A DNA stretch of 64,000 bases from Hemileia vastatrix (lineage: Eukaryota > Basidiomycota > Pucciniomycetes > Pucciniales > Zaghouaniaceae), in the NCBI GenBank assembly GCA_030280995.1, contig JASXTE010000007.1, positions 5,378,001-5,442,000 of the forward strand, read 5' to 3'. The notes beneath the pieces were generated by a model. That model did no database searches, was not told where the DNA came from, and saw only the letters and a list, made by a program, of their open reading frames with translations. Positions 46,990-57,885 of the stretch are shown in pieces; position 1 is the stretch's first letter, and each line of letters opens with the position of its first letter. Position numbers and translations under genes: made by a program.

Positions 46990-47495
46990 CAGTATGGATT
47001 TACAAGGTTGAACTCCTACCGCCACAATTCATGTAGCAACTTCTGATAAAGAGAAAGACTCAAGTGAGAAAGATAAGGACAGACATACGGGAAATGAAGT
47101 TTTGTTATTCATTGATGTTTTGTGCCAAGTAAGTAGATGACAAACATGTTCAGGTTATGCTCCTCTTTCTTATAAGTTTTTTCATCTTAAATTTCTTTTT
47201 TTATAGCTACTTGAAGCAAAGTTTCAGAATTCTATGCATTGTCAAGAGTTTATGTAAACAGGTGCTTTGGATGTCTTATTAGGATTATTTCGGTTGCCTT
47301 GTATTCCTTATGATGTTTCTGCAACTCATTCCATTGAGGCTTTGATAACTGCGATGAGGGTTTTGACTGATGCTCTACCAAAGGATACCCTTTCAGCTCT
47401 TATGCATCATCTGAAAGTAAATTTAGATGAACTGAGACCATTTTGGGAAGGAGTCAAAACAGATTCTGTGATGACTAAAATGATTTACCCTGATG
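46990..47495 (+). pseudogene. HUWE1/Tom1-type E3 ubiquitin ligase, internal fragment
   Basis: Two exons are readable: one ending EVLLFIDVLCQ at a GTAAGT donor (47,130), the next from 47,207 (LLEAKFQNSMHCQEFM, stop, TGALDVLLGLFRLPCIPYDV, then LDELRPFWEGVK) to a GTTAGT donor near 47,496. The HCQEF...LPxxPxD pattern resembles the armadillo-like N-terminal region of HUWE1/Tom1 ligases, proteins of more than 3,000 residues that ubiquitinate many nuclear targets. Here about 130 residues remain, with a TAA at 47,255-47,257. It lies about 60 bp after the adenosine kinase fragment on the same strand, so two unrelated host genes are juxtaposed. Family assignment is from memory of the motif and is moderate. 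Confidence 0.55.
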
Positions 47496-47509
47496 GTTAG
47501 TGATATCCA

Positions 47510-48079
47510 AATGTTCTTTTTGTTTATTTCATATTTCCTACCAGGTGATAATTTGTTTGTAAGTAGATGACAATGCTGTGGAAAATTTTTTCAACCCATG
47601 TTTCTCAGATTTAGAAAAAACACCTATTTCCATTGCACATTTATTTATTAAATTAGATTGAATGTTTTTGATCAATATTTTTCCAATTACTAGCCAAATT
47701 TAGTATGCATAAAAATAAATATAGATCATATTCAAAGTTTGCAGTAATAGTTTTTCTAATGGCAGAAATAATCTGTGTGATAAAAAGCAAAAGAACCAAC
47801 CTGGAAACAAATATGGTGCTTACAACTGATGAATTGAATGAACTATACAATGTATGTGACAATTTCACTGAGGAAGTGCACAGTTTTTTCCAACTGTGCA
47901 TTCTGTTAAACTTAAAACTCAAAGGAAATTTTGGATTTATAAGCACAAAAAATGTTGAAAAATTAAAAAGCGATGGTAAAAATTCAGTTGAAAGGAAATT
48001 ACTCATTGAATATGGCTCTGAAAAACAAGATTTGTTTCCAGTTTGCTATTAAGATTAAACTCAAGTCTAAATTGAAAGA
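47510..48079. other. Spacer, no supported gene
   Basis: AT-rich. A plus-strand reading frame of about 115 codons (47,705-48,052) and its complement are both open, with compositions typical of chance frames (Lys/Asn/Ile-rich). I see no motif, so I do not call a gene. Confidence 0.4.
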
Positions 48080-48360
48080 ATGTGAAAAAAGGAAATAGGA
48101 ACAAAGTAAACAAAAAAGAAAAAGAAGTTTAAAGTGGGAAGAAGAGAGGGAGAGTGAGTAAGTAGATAAGCAAAGCAGAGAAGGGGGGAAAGTAAGTAGA
48201 AGAGTGAGGGAGGCTTCAGATGAGTAAAAGAGAGACAGAGAAAGAAGACAGAAAAAAAGGAACAGATGGAGTAAAAAATTACAAGCGGAAGGAGGAAAGA
48301 AAAAGATGAGTGAAAAAGAAAAAAGGGAGAATGGAAAGAAGCAAGTGAGTGCACAAATGA
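48080..48360 (+). repeat. Polypurine tract of about 280 bp
   Basis: The plus strand is almost all A and G with scattered T, dominated by GAAGAG, AAAG and GTGAG words without a fixed period. It lies downstream of the minus-strand gene 48,437-48,999. Such strand asymmetry may form triplex structures; no coding. Confidence 0.8.
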
Positions 48361-48436
48361 ATGTTTATGGGAAAGTGAAAGGGAATGAGCTCAACCATGG
48401 TCACTAAAGGGTATTGAGCAGAGTCACAACCAGGAC

Positions 48437-48999
48437 TCAAACAAGGACCAAAAAAACAACTAGACGTCTATTTCCCTGATTTTTTCTCCTGTGCAGGGAG
48501 ATGAATTCATTGAAGCCTGAAAAAGAGTCAGTGGGTAAGGAAAGCGTAAGTATAATGAAGGGTACTTACTTGCTAATAAGTTTTGTGGGAGCCCTGATGT
48601 TGAAGAAACAATAACCTCGTTACAAGCAGCTGTAGTGGAGCCTGAGCGCATGGAATCATTAGAGCTCGGAGTGGAAGAAGGCGCAGTGCTAGGCTGGATA
48701 GATATTTGGCATCTGGGAAAAGTAAGAAGCAACGGTGATTCATAAAGAATGTAATTTTTGGTAGAAGAGTTGGGGCTAGTGGGTCTAGTGGCTGTAATTA
48801 TGGGGGTGCTACTGATAGAGCTAGGTGGAAAGTGAATATAGCCAGTAGGCTGAGGAGTATTTTGGTTTAGGGAGATATTGCAAGTTTTGTGGTATCTAAA
48901 GCAGTTGTCACAGGCAGGTCTAGAAAATGTACAATGAAAGTTGTGGCGTTTACAAAATGAGCAAGCTTGATCTTTGGGAACTGTGTGATATTGAGTCAT
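48437..48999 (-). CDS. Zn2Cys6-like zinc-cluster protein, apparently intact
   Basis: Start ATG at 48,999 (MTQYHTVPKDQACSFC). The cluster is C-x2-C-x6-C-x6-C-x2-C-x6-C (residues about 13-40: ACSFCKRHNFHC, then TFSRPACDNCFRYHKTC), an exact match to fungal Zn2Cys6 spacing, though the usual basic residues after the second Cys are few. The rest is Ser/Thr/Pro-rich and looks disordered. A GTAAGT donor at 48,569 and the TTTTTCAG acceptor ending at 48,517 join in phase, giving a C-terminus FNEFISLHRR... ending TGA at 48,437; without splicing it would end at 48,460. No stops or frameshift, unlike almost every other gene here. A relative lies at 36,484-37,241. Could be a DNA-binding protein or a retroelement-associated protein; no linker or activation domain is recognisable. 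Confidence 0.55.
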
Positions 49000-49495
49000 G
49001 ATGTTTGGATGAAGGTAATCCAGGTTATTAGATGGGCTATTTATAGGTTAATAATGGCATTATAGAAGAGATATCAGTTGCGCAATAGCTGACTTGAGTG
49101 CTGAATGGTTTCTAAGAAGGATATGAAGGATTCTCATCAAAAAAAAATGAGGGACCTAAGGAAACGCTAATCTGTCATGGTCAAGGGAAAGTCATATATT
49201 GCCAAGATCTGAAGATTTCAAGAGAACGCATGCATATATGACGCAAGGGATGTATTGTCTGCTATAGGAAGTAGAACCGATCTCAAATTTATTTTGTGTT
49301 TCATCTTTCATAGGCACTTAGTAGTAAGGTGCGCTGTTTGGAAAAAGGATGATATTTTTTGGGGAAACTCATCTTGCAGATGTTGGGTTCTCACAAGGAG
49401 CTTGGGGTCAAGCAGAGTTAAAAAAAATTAAATATTATTGTGTTTTTTTTACAAGGCTATGTACAATTTATAAGGAATATATACAAGGAAGATTT

Positions 49496-50518
49496 TTAGT
49501 ATTCTGCGTCATCAAAGATTGGGACGCAGGAGGCCCAGTTGTTAAAAGCCTCTTGCATGTTTTGTTGCAAGGTGGTTATTAGCTGTTTGTGTTTATTGTA
49601 CTAGGCGCAAGTATAAAACGGGACTGATTCAAGAAATTCCTTGACGGCACCTATCATGTTGTTCATAAGACGCATGATTGCATCGTATGGTGTGCAGGCA
49701 ATGTGCTCTGTGAATTCCCAGCTTTGAGCCATGGTGGGCTCTTCCTTGTCAACGTTAGGAGAAATATCGGTTGACCAATCATCCTGGATGATGGCGTTGC
49801 CAACTGGCTGCATAGCAGTCCATTCAGGAGTTGGCATACAAGGAGTACACTCCGGAATAGGTTTGGTATCCCAGACAGGATCTACTTCCAAGGCTGGAAG
49901 GAATAAAGGAACAACAGGAGGTGGAGGCATTTCAGCATAAGGTGTAGCTGGCGCATTTTAAAAGAAGAAAGAGAGAATGTTAATGTTAGATCAGAAGAGG
50001 GAGAAGAAGGAAAAGAAGACTTACTGAACTCTCCTCTAAAAAGAGAGATTTAGGGATAGAAGCGACACTACTGGGTGTAGGTGCACAGTAACCAACCTTG
50101 ACTTGTTTGTTGACAGGTGGGATTGAAGGAGTAGACACAGGGCGCTTGATGGTCATCTGAATCATCATATTAGTAGTAGAAGTGTTGGGGTCCAGGCGCG
50201 CAACAGTGGGAGTCCCATAGTATCTTCACTTCTTTTTGCGTTTTTACAGTAATTGCATGACTAGGAAAGAAGAAATAGAAGTTAGTAAGGGAAGTGAAGA
50301 AAATTTACACTAAAGAAATTATTTCCACAGCGGGCTTTTGAAAAGTGGAAGGGAGTTATGTCATTCTCGATGCAGCAAGTGCATCTTGTCCCACCCATCA
50401 GCGTAGTTACTGGTGTTGTAGGTGGAGCAGCAGTGGGCTGTGTGCGCACAAACTGTTGGATTGTGTCCACGACGTTGGCGGTATTTTTGGTGTAAATGGG
50501 AGTTTTTCTAGTATTCAT
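49496..50518 (-). pseudogene. Cys-cluster-related protein, decayed
   Basis: The likely start is the ATG at 50,518 (MNTRKTPIYTKNTANVV). The first exon ends in CTCCIENDITPFHFSKARCG, a partial Cys cluster. A middle exon (50,168 to a GTAAGT donor near 50,030) reads MTIKRPVSTPSIPPVNKQVK. The last exon reads MPPPPVVPLFLPALEVDPVW … AVKEFLESVPFYTCA, a TAG at 49,601-49,603, then YNKHKQLITTLQQNMQEAFN to TAA at 49,496. Phases of the middle splice do not fit without a frame change. Function unknown. The order (Cys cluster, proline-rich part, helical tail) suggests the same general family as the neighbour at 48,437. Confidence 0.4.
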
Positions 50519-51700
50519 TGAAGGATATAAATTTAAAAAGGTAAAGATGATGATTTGCAGTGAATGAGGGAAGAAGTTGTAAGATGGAGAAAGAAAACAC
50601 TGCAAGACACAGAGTATTTATAGGCTCCTGGGGACAGTTGCCAGTATTGGAAGGATGTGGTACGCACCTCACAGGTAGCTTGATTTTAGAATAATCAGCT
50701 TGCATAGTCCAGGAAGAACAAAGGGGATTCATAGCGCAGTAGGTAGTGCTAAAATATAATACGTATTTGTGTGTTTTGAAGAACAAAGGGAAATAGCAGC
50801 AAGCAGGATGCTCCACACAATGGGAAATTTTGTGTTATCAATTTAGGACTGCAAGAACTGAACAATATGGATTTATATTTTCCAATAATTGTGTGTTATG
50901 CATTAATGAAGGAATTATGGCTCAAGGAATGACTCAAGTGCATAGTATACTGCACCACGGCTAGTGTGATAGCTTACTGAAACAGGCAATGTAAGAGGTT
51001 AACTAGTTAGGTGAGTTGTCAGAACTATGGACTTAGTAATGAAGTAAGGAGATTGGGGACTCAATAACAAAACTACCCAAGAGTCAAGGAGACTAAGATC
51101 AGAGTTAGAAGGAGTCAAACTTGGAAGTAGCACTGAAACAAAACAAAGGTACAGTCAGGAGTGCGCATGTGGAATATGAGTGAAACAAGTTAATACTAGT
51201 GTTAGTAATCATAGGGTATGTTTTAGGCGCCGTAGTTGTTACAAGTGGTGTACGTAGCTTACTAATAGATTAGTTATTGTTTTACTAATGTGGAGCTAGA
51301 TTCAGTTCTGGAGATCCAATAGGGAGCTGTGTTTTGAGCGCTGGAAAAATATAAAAGGGGAACATACAAGTAGTAAATAATAGGGGATTCAAGTAAAAGA
51401 TATTAGATCTTCTGCAATCAATTGTTTGAGAATATATAGATTCAGTAGGATTGACTATTATTAGAGTTATTTTTTTGCTATAATAAGGCATATTCAAATA
51501 GAGCACTACAAGAGGGAGTAGCTGTGAATATTAGCGCTTGTTAAGAACAAAAATACCCAGATAGTAATACTTGTTTTTTTTCCTGATCTATAAAACTCAT
51601 CTCTCAACTTACAAACTTTCTAATCAAATATTAGTGTTACACATTATTGCGCTGTCTTTAAAAATAAAAGTGGCAGGCACTTCTTTTTAGAAATTGAAAA
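50519..51700. other. Upstream region of the Cys-cluster genes
   Basis: A 1.2 kb stretch of somewhat higher GC content than the flanks. It should contain the promoter of the minus-strand gene starting at 50,518; no other gene is supported. From about 51,690 a Lys/Ile-rich plus-strand frame (to 51,926) may be the last trace of the antisense gene found in related elements. Confidence 0.35.
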
Positions 51701-51954
51701 GAAGAACCAGCCCATCTTGCATTGTGTCAACTGCTTAGTACTTTTGAACTCTCTACACCGGTCCCTGACAATTACAACCCATATACGCTTTCCAGCTGCC
51801 TACATCACAAAGAAGAAAGTTCTTCCTCCAATCCTAACAAATAGCAAAAATGCCACCATAATCCAGACCAACCACCAGAGGCTTCTTCTTCCAGACATTA
51901 AAAAAAAGAGATTAATAATTCACTAACTAGAAAGAGCAATAATAATTAAAAGAT

Positions 51955-52085
51955 ATATAAAAAATTTGTTTATTTTAATTTTATTTTATTTTATTTATTT
52001 ATTTTTTTTATTTTTATTTATTTTTATTTTTTATTTTAATTTTAATTTTTTTTAATTTTTTAATTTATTTATTTTTATTTAAACT
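51955..52085 (+). repeat. Low-complexity TTTTATT tract
   Basis: About 130 bp made only of T and A in TTTTA and TTTAA words. Simple sequence without coding. Confidence 0.9.
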
Positions 52086-52206
52086 ACTAACATACTAAAA
52101 AAACTTGAAAATAATAAACAAAATTAACCAAAAATATGAGAGCTGAAAAAAATTAAAATGAAATGAATAATAATAATAAGATGAGATAAATAATAGTTAC
52201 AAATGG

Positions 52207-52480
52207 TATCCCCCAGCCAATTGATGAGCTGATCCCCTGATACCTTACCCACATACAGGTGCACCTTGATGTGGATAAACCTTTAAATAATTTCAAATGA
52301 ATTGAGATAAAATAAATTTTAAAAAAAATAATATAAAAAAGAAAATATGAAATAAATAAAAATCAAAGAAAATAATAAAAAAATGAGATAAAGATAAAAA
52401 ATAAAATAGCATTTCCCGGTCAATTGATGAGCCTTTCCCAACCAATGCTTTCCCATATCCAGGTGACCCTGATGTGGTGA
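52207..52480. repeat. Duplicated block from the gypsy 3' internal region
   Basis: TCCCCCAGCCAATTGATGAG … ACAGGTGCACCTTGATGTGG at 52,207-52,275 matches 25,363-25,425 in the gypsy element. A second, diverged copy lies at about 52,412-52,480 (TCCCGGTCAATTGATGAGCC … CCAGGTGACCCTGATGTGG). So this is 3' internal DNA of a third, mostly deleted element of the same family. Confidence 0.65.
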
Positions 52481-52664
52481 CACCCTATAATATAATTTTG
52501 TGATTTTTCCCTCTTTATATCCTAATAACTCCCATAGAAAACTTAAAAGAAAAAAAGAGAAAATAAGAAAATAATCTAAAACTACTATCTAAAACAACCA
52601 GGGACACAAAAATTAAAGAAAAGAAAAAGAAAAAGTCCGGCTCCATAGAAAGTTCAGTCCAAGG

Positions 52665-52722
52665 AAATTATCATTTTACCACCTTGACAGAATTTTTCCA
52701 GTACACTTCACTTTTGCACCAG
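52665..52722 (-). repeat. LTR1 fragment, left of LTR2
   Basis: ACCACCTTGACAGAATTTTT … CTTTTGCACCAG matches 33,830-33,884 and 23,310-23,364. It stops at LTR2 exactly as at 33,885. The rest of LTR1 to the left is missing. Confidence 0.7.
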
Positions 52723-53259
52723 TGTAGACAATCCTATATTACTAGGTATAGGCCTTGACCAAGGGATTTGGAGTAATAACCCAGAGAGAAAATCACCTGT
52801 CCCTTTAGTAAAATAAAGTGAGATTTTTCTGCTACAGTAAATTGGTTCCTGTCTTCTAAAGCCCCTTTTCCAACACACTTGACTGCCTGATCATCCAAGA
52901 AAGTAGTCCCCAGACAGACTACCAAACTAAAGAACTAAAATGTAGACCAATGTCCACACCTGAGAAAGCAATGATACTTGATGTAGGTTGCAAATCCACA
53001 TCAGAGACAGAAATAATACTTGATATAGCTTGCAAGACTACACCAGAGAAACCAGTTTCAAGGTAAAGTTAAATGAAGAACTCACCTTGCAACAAACAAA
53101 GCCAATTGTGGCCAGAAAACAGTGAAAACTGAGTGAGGAGCAAGGATATCACCTCCGGATGGTTGTATTATAATTAGAGTTGCCCCAAACTGTCTTATTC
53201 ATTAGTTTCACACAGACTACTATCTAAAAACTCATGCACACCAACAAATTTGGTGTTCC
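52723..53259 (-). repeat. LTR2 copy, left part
   Basis: TGTAGACAATCC … CCAACAAATTTGGTGTTCC aligns with 33,885-34,438. It is continued at 57,886-58,455 after the 4.6 kb insertion. No polypurine tract or internal region adjoins, so this LTR2 is solo. Confidence 0.8.
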
Positions 53260-56200
53260 CACCACACGATATTTGGGGGGGGACTTTCTAGCAAGTCCTC
53301 CACTTGAATATAGATGGAACACAGATGGAACTCAGACTGAACCTATAATGAGCTGATACTTAACTTTACTTTGAACTCATATTGAGCTCTTAACCAAGTA
53401 TGAATGATACTGTGCTGAAATAATATTGAGAGTTTAATGAAAAATCATTAGAAATAAAATGTTGGGAAGGTTAAGAATCTGATAAATCCCCAGTATTCTT
53501 AAATAAAACACAATTTAATTCTATTTTTGATTCTCACTTTATCAGGAAAAAGACTGAAAACCATAGTACTTATTAAAAATTTATTAGATTTAAGCTTTCT
53601 AATGAGTTAATTAACTTTTTGAGAAAATTTATAAAATTATATATGTGGCTCTTTTTGTTGAAAACTTGTTTAAACCCAGAATTTGAAGATTTGGTTTTTA
53701 ATTTTAATCCATATGTCCTGATTCTCTATTTCATGTATTTTTATATTTTTTTGTTCATTCAATATAACTATTTTCAATTCAGTTGAGTTATCAAAAAAAA
53801 TATTGAACCATCAAATCTCTTACACTTTTACTTCTAGAATACCATTGAACCACATAACTAAAAAAAATAATTATCAATGTGTTTTCTCAATCTCTGACTA
53901 AATGAAGTACTCTAATAAATTCCTTATACTCAACACTAATATTTGAGAAATTTTTTGATTATAGTTCTGGAAAAAAGTATATCTCTTATAATAGTGGATT
54001 TTAATCCAGCTTTTGAAATTTTCAAATGCAATTCAATGATTAAAATCAAAAGGAAATTCATTTTTGAACTTTTATTTGTGTTGTTTATTCTTCAAATATT
54101 ATGTAGTTATGCAATCAGCATTTAGTTAACATAATAAATATATGAGATTCCAGAACTTTTCATGATTTAGTATATTAAAATTCAATGAAAATACTGTCAG
54201 TTGGTGAGTGATTTCATGAGTTAAAATAATTAATCACTACTCAATGAATTTTCCATATGAAAAATTTAAATTCACACTAGGAGAAAAATTTTAAAGATAA
54301 AATACAACAAAAAAGCATTAAATTCTTTGAATTTAATATTAATGCTTAAGTGTTCTTCCATGCTATATGGTGGGATAATTACTTTGTCCACCTAGGAATA
54401 AGCACCATAGATTTTCAAAAGTGGTCTCATGTCAAAAAATGTGGGTGAGGTCAAATTTAAGAGTAAATTATTGTGCAAGAACTGAACTTAATAGGTAGAA
54501 GTGGTAATTTTTCATCATTATATTAGCTGCTCATTTAATAACTACAATATTATAACTATTATGTAAAAAAGACACAATGAGTATTTTGAGTTATTCTCAT
54601 ATAAAAAAGCTAGTTTTAAAAAGATTATATATTAATTAAAATAAATAATGATGCATATTTTAAATGAATAGACAGAATATTTTTATTCTATGTTGTTGAT
54701 GAACAAAATAAGTAAAAAGTTTCAGGTTTCTTTTTTAGTCTTTGGAAAAAAGTTTTTGACAGGATTAGTTCACAACTGAACATTTACACATACTTCTTAA
54801 ATAGAATATATGAGTTAACAATTTATCAATCATTTATTAGAAAAATGATATTAACACTGATAGGTAAAAATTATATTATTCTTCTATTAAATTTCTAATT
54901 CTTTAAAGTAAAATCCCTTTGAAATTATATGTAAACAAAAGATTTTATAAATCTTCTAGTAATTTGCCTTTTAAATAAGAAATACTAGAATGAATATATT
55001 TAAAAAAAATGAATTTGGATAGAGAATATTTCAACTCATCAGTACACATTTGAAACACAAACTTAAGGTTAAATCTTGAGTTTTTACAACAATATAATTT
55101 ATTTAAAATATATTAATTTAAATTTTTTAAAAGATACCATTTTTACCCTATGAGATTTCCCTTTAATTTACACATGAAAATCAAGAAAAAACTGTGAGGC
55201 TTTGAAGGATCTATATAATTTGTACTTAAAATGAACAAATTGTTTTTTTGAGTTAGTATGAATCTAAAAAGAAGATCTGATACCTTTTTTATATGTTATA
55301 GTTGTAATAATATAATTTTTAGTTATATTCTTAATCTTTAATGAAGAAAAAAGGATAATTTCATAATATTAGAAAATCAACATCCAAATATTTTTAATAA
55401 AAAATTTCTCTGAAATGATTCATCATTTGTATTTGTTTCGAGAAATTCAAAGTATTTAATATAAATCATTTTGAGATAAGAATATACTTATTTTTACATT
55501 TAAATATATTTGATAAAAATTTTAAAAGATTATAAATTTTCTCACAGTTTAACTTAGCTTAAACCGCAGTCCAAAACAGGATCTCATTGTGAGTTCAATC
55601 TAAGTTCCACTAAAATTACAATATATTATTTTTGGAAAATGTAGATAATCATTGAAATAAAAAAACATTTGTAAAAAAAGGACTCAAAAATTTATTTCTT
55701 TTTTTTAATAGATTTTAGAAAAGATATTGAGGAAGCTAAAATTCTCATTTTATTAAATTTTTGGATATCATGACTAATTATTATTTCATGTACAGTAATC
55801 TTAGAACATAAAATAAAGCAAAAGGTTTACTATATATATCAATGTGTTTCATTTTAAATATTTATTTAAATTTTATTTTTGAGTTGAAAAATATTATACA
55901 TCTCACTAAAATTGTTCTGAACTAAATTAAAAGCTCTATACATTCATCTAATAAAAGAAAAAAATTGCATTAGCTCAAAATTCAAATATAGGCTTTTCTA
56001 CTTTTTTCAACTTGTTTCAAAACTTTACCAATTTTATTGGTTTTCTATCATATGTAAATTCTTAATAAACATTCTCTAAAAGACTTTGTAAAAAATTGAA
56101 ATAGTATTTAATGGCTAGTTTTTAGTCTCCTGTAGATCTTCAGTCTCAATTTTTGGTAATTATAACAAAAATTGAATAAACCAATAGCTTGTATGTGTTG

Positions 56201-57885
56201 AGGGGTATGAAAAGTAATTAACCACTTTTACGTGTTGTTTTTGATTGTGGAAAATGAGTGCTGAAATCAGATAGGGTGAGCTCTGTTCTTCGGCCAAAAG
56301 ATAGAGTCAACATTCAGTTTTTTTCCACCTTGTTTCACATCTTTTTGAGCTCTATAAATTCCTTTCTCTGCCTTTGTATTCTTTCTGAATTCATTCCCAT
56401 ATCTTTTCTTTTGATGAACATTCCAAGGCATTTACTGTAGTATCAAACATTCATGAGTAAGTTTCCATACTCCTCACCAATCCCCTCCCTTTCTCTTTTA
56501 CATTTAACCCCACAACACTACTCTGGCTGCCCTCCTCATCTATACTCACCCCTTTATCACTTATCCCTACCCCACCCCATCTCTTACACCTCTGACCTCG
56601 ACCTTTCCTCACCACCTTTTAGCCCATCAAGCCCTTTTTAAGATATCCTAAACATCTCGCTTGCAAATACAACCTTCTTCTTCCCCATCCCAACCATTTA
56701 ACCTCGAAATCATCTTGATCCTTTTTCTGCTCACCCAACCTCTTTGGCTTTTCAATTCACCCCTTTTTTCCATATAGAGGAAGAGGGGTGAGAAGGAGAT
56801 CATTTAATGTTATTCATAAAGATATGAGATATATAAGGGTGAATAAGAGATCAAAAGGGGTGATATGTGTAACAAATTGATTCAAGTGAGGTGATGTGGT
56901 AGGGAGAGGGATGGAGAAAGGGGATACATGGGGTGGTGAGGGGAGAAGACTGGGGAGAGTAGTACTAAATTTAAGAGAGTGAGAGAATGTGTGAGGCAAA
57001 CCATATGTGAAGCATAAAAGAGGGGAGGGAAGTATTAGAAAGGATAATTTTTAAAGAGAATAAATAATATAAATATATAATAAATTATAGAGATTTGAAA
57101 ATGAAATGGCACAAAAAAAAACTTATAACTATTGTGAAAAACCTTTTAGCCATATATTTTATTCTTGTTGAAATTTGACATGTATTTTTTTTCTATAATG
57201 AAGGTAATGGTAAATTATTTTTTTGAAAAAATAGTGACAATAAAATATTTTTAAATATAAAGTTATGGTATAAATATTAATTTTTTGAATTGTACAATTA
57301 GATAAATTATTTTTACCATCAATTTTGAACTTTATGTAGCTTCTACTAACACTATAAAGCTTTAGAAATACTTAAGAATATATACTTGTACAATGAAAGT
57401 AAATATATACTTCAGGAAATTTCTACTAATAAAATTTTGATGAAAAGTATCATTTTAATAATTGTTTTTCTTGAATAAGTTTTTATAGTATTGGGAGATT
57501 CCTTTATAAATTTATTAGTAGAAAATCTTGTAAGACCATAAGGGGATTTAGTTCAATTTATACAACAATTTTTATATTTTTAAACAAAAAACAAAAAGCA
57601 TGATTTTTCACAATATTATTGATGTGCCCACTTTTTTTTGGTAGTGGGGTTCAGTTACTTCAATATTCCTACAAAAATTCTAGTAAGTCAAGCATCAAGA
57701 TTTTTTTTTCTAATGATCAACTGTGCTTCACTAAATGTTTGAATTAATTTCAAGCTGTGTTCAAATTAAAATCAATATTTCCTCATGATGGTTTCAACAC
57801 CACCTCAATGTGTGCTCAATTAAATATAAATTTGGGTTCAAGGTTGCGGACTTGCTAGCAAGTCCTCCTCCCATATTGTGTAGTG
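53260..57885. mobile_element. Non-autonomous CACTA-like element, 4.6 kb
   Basis: Left terminus CACCACACGATATTTGGGG and right terminus (inverted) CACTACACAATATGGGAGG are about 50-bp inverted repeats, both containing a GGACTT.CTAGCAAGTCC palindrome. The flanking bases TCC and TCT correspond to a single TCT in the uninterrupted LTR2 (34,434-34,436), so a 3-bp target duplication with one change fits the CACTA superfamily. The interior is about three-quarters A+T, has no reading frame that looks coding, and includes subterminal words such as GAACTCATATTGAGCTC (53,372) and CTCAATGTGTGCTCAAT (57,804). It would depend on a transposase from elsewhere, for example a relative of the Tnp2 gene here. Confidence 0.85.
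56450..57000. repeat. Pyrimidine-rich block followed by purine-rich block
   Basis: From 56,450 to 56,770 the plus strand is rich in C and T (CCCCTCCCTTTCTCTTT, CCTACCCCACCCCATCTC); from 56,775 to 57,000 it switches to G and A (GGAAGAGGGGTGAGAAGGAG, GGGAGAGGGATGGAGAAAGG). The two halves are alike in words when one is inverted, without being a base-perfect inverted repeat. It lies inside the otherwise very AT-rich non-autonomous element. No coding is supported. Confidence 0.7.

Noticed and set aside
47653..48052. Two overlapping frames of about 115 codons on opposite strands
   Set aside because: No motif, and composition typical of chance AT-rich frames.
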